From positions 1-8,172 of the forward strand of contig JADFHV010000086.1 of NCBI GenBank assembly GCA_022566975.1: DNA of 8,172 nt, in the 5' to 3' direction. Below are positions 4,792 to 8,172 of this stretch, piece by piece. Source of the stretch: Chloroflexota bacterium. GTDB taxonomy: Bacteria > Chloroflexota > Dehalococcoidia > SAR202 > UBA11138. Positions within the stretch are counted from its first letter, which is position 1. Every line of letters begins with the position of its first letter. The notes under the pieces are model-generated. The model was not told the DNA's origin. It made no database searches and worked only from the letters and a program-made list of their open reading frames with translations. Both the position numbers and the translations under genes were made by a program.

Positions 4792-5658
4792 ATGATCACG
4801 CTCAAGGCGTACGCCAAGGTCAACCTGACGCTGGAGGTGCTGGGCCGGCGGGACGACGGCTACCATGACATCGTCTCCATCATCCAGACTATCGACCTCG
4901 CCGATACGCTGACGCTGGAGCCGGCCGAGGCCCTGACGCTGGAGTGCGACGATCCGGGCCTGCAGTGCTCGGACAACCTGGTCATGAGAGCGGCATCGTT
5001 GTTAGCGGAGGCGGCCGGGACTCGAGACGGCGCGCGCATGCTCTTGAGCAAGGGAATCCCGGTCGCCGCCGGGCTGGGAGGCGGGAGCAGCGACGCGGCC
5101 GCGGCCCTGACCGGACTGAACAGTCTGTGGGGGCTCGATCTGTCGACTGATGAGCTCACGCCCATCGCCGCCCAGGTCGGCTCAGACGTCCCGTTCTTCC
5201 TTCATGGGGGGACCGCGATGGTAAAGGGGAGGGGCGAGGTGGTCCGCCCACTGCCCCCCGCCGACCTTCCGCACGTCCTCGTGCTCGCGCCCGAGATCGA
5301 CCTGCCCAACAAGACGGCCACCGTGTTCGGCAAGCTGGGCAGTTCTGAGTTCACGAAGGGGGCCCTGACCCGCAAGCTCGAGGCCCGTATCCGGGGCGGC
5401 GGCGACGTCCCTCCTCAGTTCCTGTTCAACGCCTTCGACGGCATAGCCTTCGACGCGTTTCCCGGTCTCCAGGAGTACTGGGACACGCTGTACGCCCTGG
5501 GTGCCAGGGAGCTACACCTGGCCGGTGCGGGCCCTTCGATATTCGCACCCGTGTCGCGCCGTGAGGTCGGGACGACCCTGCAGCTGCTGCTGACCTACCG
5601 GCACGGCTGGCGGGCGTATCTCGTAGCCCTCTGGCAGCCGTCCCGTGGAGAAGCCTGA
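4792..5658 (+). CDS. ispE: 4-diphosphocytidyl-2-C-methyl-D-erythritol kinase
   Basis: IspE phosphorylates the 2-hydroxyl of CDP-methylerythritol with ATP, the fourth step of the MEP route to isopentenyl diphosphate. It is a cytoplasmic GHMP-family kinase of 288 residues, the usual length. The substrate-side motif AYAKVNLTL is at 6-14 (Lys9, Asn11), followed by DGYHDIVSI at 22-30. The ATP-binding GHMP motif PVAAGLGGGSSDAAA is at 90-104. The catalytic aspartate is in GSDVPFF (Asp132). The C-terminal motif III reads LAGAGPSIFA at 243-252. The residues expected for activity appear present. Its ATG follows the rsmA stop by seven bases with only a weak ribosome binding site (GTGAG region), so translation is probably coupled. 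Its presence implies that this organism makes isoprenoids by the MEP pathway. Confidence 0.97.
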   Translation: MITLKAYAKVNLTLEVLGRRDDGYHDIVSIIQTIDLADTLTLEPAEALTLECDDPGLQCSDNLVMRAASLLAEAAGTRDGARMLLSKGIPVAAGLGGGSSDAAAALTGLNSLWGLDLSTDELTPIAAQVGSDVPFFLHGGTAMVKGRGEVVRPLPPADLPHVLVLAPEIDLPNKTATVFGKLGSSEFTKGALTRKLEARIRGGGDVPPQFLFNAFDGIAFDAFPGLQEYWDTLYALGARELHLAGAGPSIFAPVSRREVGTTLQLLLTYRHGWRAYLVALWQPSRGEA

Positions 5659-6068
5659 TGAGCGCCATGATCGCGGGCGCCGCCGGTGGGATGCTCGTCG
5701 CCTCGGTGTTCGTTTCCGCTGGGACCTTGATGCTTTTCTCGCTGGCGAAGGACCCTCCGCCGCACCTGGCGTCGGTTGTGAAGCAACTCTCCGGCCCGTT
5801 GGTCTTCGGAGTAGTGGTGCTGGCATACCCCACGTGGGCCATGATCGGCGCCGTGATGGGGCTGGCGTATCTGGGGGTAGACGAGGTGAACCCCGGCTCG
5901 GGTATGGGCAGTCCCAACCTGGCGTTCACCCTCGTGGTGGTAGTAACAGCCCTCGCACTGGCAGTTCCGCTTCTTCTGCTCTTCAGACGCATGGCGGCCG
6001 GAGTTCTGGCCATCGCCCTCTCGTTCGCCGGGGCGTTTGGCTGGTTCCTTCCGCACTTCGCGACTTGA
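5658..6068 (+). CDS. Small integral membrane protein, function unknown
   Basis: I do not recognise this 136-residue protein. It is strongly hydrophobic, with four likely transmembrane helices at about 5-30, 47-72, 87-109 and 112-132. A short loop (KDPPPHLASVVKQ) joins the first two, and an acidic, Gly-rich loop (GVDEVNPGSGMGSPN) joins the second and third. The pair RR at 110-111 between the last helices suggests that this turn faces the cytoplasm. There is no cytoplasmic domain, enzyme motif or signal peptidase site. Its ATG overlaps the ispE TGA by one base (TGATG), a sign of translational coupling, so it belongs to the rsmA-ispE operon. Any link to isoprenoid or lipid metabolism would be a guess from position alone. 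Confidence 0.8.
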   Translation: MSAMIAGAAGGMLVASVFVSAGTLMLFSLAKDPPPHLASVVKQLSGPLVFGVVVLAYPTWAMIGAVMGLAYLGVDEVNPGSGMGSPNLAFTLVVVVTALALAVPLLLLFRRMAAGVLAIALSFAGAFGWFLPHFAT

Positions 6069-6104
6069 GTGGCCAAGAGCCATCATCATGAAAATAGGCG
6101 TTGT

Positions 6105-6133
6105 GTAGGGGCGGGTTTCAAACCCGCCCCTAC
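6105..6133. repeat. 29-nt perfect palindrome with TTTCAAA centre
   Basis: The arms gtaggggcgggttt and aaacccgcccctac flank a single central C, giving a 14-bp stem. In RNA the tip would open to a small loop. It stands 37 bases after the membrane protein stop and before the next promoter, so it may end the rsmA-ispE transcript, though no T run follows. A partial echo of its right end (cccctacg) recurs at 6144-6151. Its form is that of a dispersed intergenic palindromic repeat; whether it recurs in the genome cannot be seen here. Confidence 0.75.
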
Positions 6134-6151
6134 GAGGGACGTACCCCTACG

Positions 6152-6181
6152 TTGACCGCTCCATAGCCGGGTGGCTAGAAT
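6152..6181 (+). promoter_or_regulatory. Sigma70-like promoter for the PHP-ligase pair
   Basis: The -35 box is TTGACC (6152-6157), the spacer is 18 bases, and the -10 box is TAGAAT (6176-6181), five of six consensus bases. Transcription would begin near 6188, about 31 bases before the TTG start of the PHP gene. Confidence 0.6.
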
Positions 6182-6218
6182 TGGGACGACCTGGACCAGA
6201 GAGAGGATTATTTAGCGA

Positions 6219-6908
6219 TTGTCTGTTTTCGATCTCCACGTACACACGGTGCGGGGCAGCAGCGACAGCAGCCTGACCCCGGAACAGCTCGTGAAGAGGG
6301 CGCGAGAGATCGGCCTCGACGGTATCTGTCTGACCGAGCACAGCGGCGGATGGGACGACCAGAAGCTCCAGGAGGCATTCCAGGACTCGGGCATAACCGT
6401 TGTAGGAGGCCTCGAGGTCGAGACCGAAATGGGCCACGTACTGGTCTTCGGCCTGCACTCCTACACCAGCGGGATCAACAAGATCGACCGGCTCAGGAGG
6501 GCGGTAGACCGGGCCGGAGGTGTCATGGTCTCCGCTCATCCCTTCCGCAACCTCTTCAATCCACCGCCGCACAACGTGAACCTTGTTTTCCGTAGTGTCA
6601 ACGGCCGGCCCGGGACGGCGGACGAGGCGACAGGCCATCCGCTGTTCCAGGTGGTTGACGAGATAGAGGCAGCCAACGGCTCCAACACGGACCGGGAGAA
6701 CGACTTCGCCCTGGACGTTGCCCATCTGCTGGGTTTCGTCGGAACCGGAGGCAGTGACGCGCACTCCGACCAGGGCCTGGGCAGATGCGTCACCGTCTTC
6801 GACGGCGACGTGCGGTCCGAGGCCGACCTGATCGAGGCGCTGCGTGCCAAGGCCTTCAAGCCCGCGCAGGGCCTGCACGTTGGGCAGCTCCAGAGCCTTG
6901 GGGGATAG
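6219..6908 (+). CDS. PHP-domain metal-dependent phosphoesterase or hydrolase
   Basis: This is a 229-residue stand-alone PHP domain, a TIM-barrel-like fold that binds two or three metal ions and usually cleaves phosphoesters. The metal-ligand motifs are intact: DLHVHT (His7, His9), LTEHSG (Glu40, His41), GGLEVE (Glu66), SAHPFR (His107), IEAANG (Glu150) and GGSDAHS (Asp180, His182). There are no added polymerase, exonuclease or histidinol-phosphatase-specific regions, so the substrate is unknown. It could be a nucleotide or nucleoside 5',3'-bisphosphate phosphatase of the YciV/TrpH kind, but the sequence does not settle this. The start is TTG at 6219, chosen because it opens directly into SVFDLHVHT and no upstream start fits. 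GAGAGG at 6201-6206 may be the ribosome binding site, at a rather long 12-base spacing. The ligase gene follows by 12 bases, so the two are probably one operon. Confidence 0.88.
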   Translation: MSVFDLHVHTVRGSSDSSLTPEQLVKRAREIGLDGICLTEHSGGWDDQKLQEAFQDSGITVVGGLEVETEMGHVLVFGLHSYTSGINKIDRLRRAVDRAGGVMVSAHPFRNLFNPPPHNVNLVFRSVNGRPGTADEATGHPLFQVVDEIEAANGSNTDRENDFALDVAHLLGFVGTGGSDAHSDQGLGRCVTVFDGDVRSEADLIEALRAKAFKPAQGLHVGQLQSLGG

Positions 6909-6920
6909 GAGAGAATCCGA

Positions 6921-8172
6921 ATGGACACCGTAAACCCCGTCGCCCAACGCTGGTACACGGAGGCCGCCGAGGACCCCGAGGGGTTCTGGGCCAGGGCCGC
7001 GGACGAGCTGCCGTGGTTCCGCAAGTGGGACCGCGTCTACGAGCGAGACTATCCCACCTTCCGCTGGTTCATCGGTGCGCGGACGAACCTCGCCTATAAC
7101 TGCGTCGACCGCCACGTAGCCGCGGGGCGGGGCGGCCACGCCGCCATCGGATACGTCAATGAACGCGGAGAGCGCCGCGTCTACACCTACGCGCAGCTTC
7201 GTCACGAGGTCCGGCGCGTGGCCGCCTCCCTGCGCGGCATGGGCATACGCAAGGGCGACCGGGTCACCATCTACATGCCCGTCGTCCCAGAGGCCATCAT
7301 GCTGATGCTGGCAACGGTGCGTATCGGCGCCATCCACTCGGTTGTGTTCGCGGGGTTCGGCGCGGGCGCGCTTGGCGACCGCATCGGGGCCAGCGGCTCG
7401 CGCCTCGTGTTCACGACCGACGTCACCTACCGTAAGGGGCGCGACATCGACCTTAAGGAGATCGTGGACGCGGCCCTGGAAGATGGGCCGCCCGTGGAAA
7501 ACGTCGTGGTCTTGGCCCGTGGCGATAGCGCAGCCTTGACCCAGGACCGCGACATCAGCTGGGACGACTTCCTGTCGCGGGGCGAAGGTCAGGACGGCGG
7601 CTACGAGGAGATGGAGTCCAACGACCCCGCCTATATCCTCGCGACGTCCGGCACCACGGCAAAGCCCAAGCTGGTGGTCCACACGCACGGGGGATACCAG
7701 GTCGGTATTCACGCCATGGGACGGTGGTGTTTCGGGATGAGGCCTGACGACGTCTGGTGGGCCACCTCGGACATCGGCTGGGTAGTCGGCCACAGCTACA
7801 TCGTCTACGCGCCGCTGCTTTTCGGCTGCACCACCATCGCCTACGAGGGCGCGATCGACCACCCTGAGCCCGACGCCATCTGGCGCATCGTGGAGGAGTT
7901 CGGCGTCACCGGGCTCTTCACCTCGCCTACCGCGGTCCGGCTGCTGATGCGATACGGGGACGAGGGCGCTCCCAGGGGCGACGTGTCGTCGCTGGAGCGC
8001 ATAGTCTGCGCGGGCGAGGTCCTAAACGCCCCGGCCTGGGAGTGGCTCCAGAGGGACGTGCTGAAGGACCGCATCCCGGTCATCGACCACTTCTGGCAGA
8101 CGGAGACCGGCGGGCCGCTCATAGGGAACCCGTACGGCATCGCGATGCTCCCCATAAACCCAGGCTCGGCCG
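6921..8172 (+). CDS. Acetyl-CoA-synthetase-like AMP-forming ligase, 3'-truncated by the window edge
   Basis: ANL-superfamily enzymes activate a carboxylic acid as its acyl-adenylate and pass it to coenzyme A. The 417 complete codons present cover most of the N-terminal domain; the small C-terminal domain with its catalytic lysine lies beyond the window. Residues 1-65 match the ACAS N-terminal region (FRWFIGARTNLAYNCVDRHV). GDRVTIYMPVVPEAIMLMLA and RIGAIHSVVFAGF follow, as in acetyl- and propionyl-CoA synthetases. The phosphate-binding loop reads TSGTTAKPK (242-250), with Ala where most family members have Gly. WWATSDIGWVVGHSYIVYAPL is the classic Acs stretch, and the adenylate motif is FWQTETGG (391-398). 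The start is ATG 6921 with AGGAGAG at 6907-6913 as ribosome binding site. The substrate (acetate, propionate or another short acid) cannot be fixed without the rest of the gene. Confidence 0.9.
   Translation, partial: MDTVNPVAQRWYTEAAEDPEGFWARAADELPWFRKWDRVYERDYPTFRWFIGARTNLAYNCVDRHVAAGRGGHAAIGYVNERGERRVYTYAQLRHEVRRVAASLRGMGIRKGDRVTIYMPVVPEAIMLMLATVRIGAIHSVVFAGFGAGALGDRIGASGSRLVFTTDVTYRKGRDIDLKEIVDAALEDGPPVENVVVLARGDSAALTQDRDISWDDFLSRGEGQDGGYEEMESNDPAYILATSGTTAKPKLVVHTHGGYQVGIHAMGRWCFGMRPDDVWWATSDIGWVVGHSYIVYAPLLFGCTTIAYEGAIDHPEPDAIWRIVEEFGVTGLFTSPTAVRLLMRYGDEGAPRGDVSSLERIVCAGEVLNAPAWEWLQRDVLKDRIPVIDHFWQTETGGPLIGNPYGIAMLPINPGSA

Noticed and set aside
6105..6133. CRISPR-like repeat
   Set aside because: There is only one full copy, no regular spacers and no cas genes nearby.
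6147..7862. 571-residue open frame on the minus strand
   Set aside because: It lies antisense to the PHP and ligase genes, which have intact family motifs. Its composition (runs of V, G, R, H, D) is typical of the reverse complement of high-GC coding sequence, and it has no recognisable domain.

Overview
The window is GC-rich (about 60% by eye) bacterial chromosome. Every long gene is a housekeeping type, and no phage, IS element or CRISPR array is visible. The phylum cannot be proved from the sequence. Two things are reminiscent of Chloroflexota (SAR202 or Dehalococcoidia-like lineages): a secreted cyclophilin with a 'KQW..PP' stretch ahead of the fold, and a 29-nt GC-rich palindrome with a TTTCAAA centre. 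This assignment is inference from memory of such genomes. Stops include TAG and TGA, so the standard bacterial code applies. GTG and TTG starts are used alongside ATG.

Layout. (1) 1-1340, plus strand: the C-terminal three quarters or so of lepA (elongation factor 4), cut by the window edge. (2) 1341-1475: a convergent gap holding three small hairpins and a 15-codon vestigial ORF. (3) 1476-3519, minus strand: a two-gene lipoprotein locus. The upstream gene (3519 to 2143) is a lipoprotein signal, a divergent cyclophilin-type domain and a C-terminal domain that I do not recognise, possibly NTF2-like. An in-frame TGA interrupts it at 3192-3190. The downstream gene (2138 to 1476) is a tandem duplicate with the cyclophilin part missing. 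(4) 3586-3662: two divergent sigma70-like promoters, one for the lipoprotein genes and one for the next element. (5) About 3668-3942, plus strand: the signal recognition particle RNA. It is the large form with an Alu domain, not the short 4.5S form. (6) 3972-6068, plus strand: a tight operon of rsmA/ksgA, ispE and a small four-helix membrane protein. (7) 6069-6218: a gap with the 29-nt palindrome and a good promoter. (8) 6219 to the window end, plus strand: a PHP-domain metal-dependent hydrolase followed 12 bp later by an acetyl-CoA-synthetase-like AMP-forming ligase that runs off the edge.

How the genes fit together. lepA, SRP RNA and rsmA all serve translation, ribosome maturation or protein export. 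ispE makes an isoprenoid precursor and shares the rsmA transcript, a common pairing in bacteria. The PHP gene and the ligase look like a separate two-gene unit with its own promoter.

The part most worth a second look is the minus-strand lipoprotein locus. It shows a tandem duplication whose similarity runs past the stop codon, loss of one domain from one copy, a start codon and ribosome binding site apparently borrowed from the 3' flank of the preceding copy, and a nonsense codon in the other copy. I did not find a clearly new defence or mobile system in this window.
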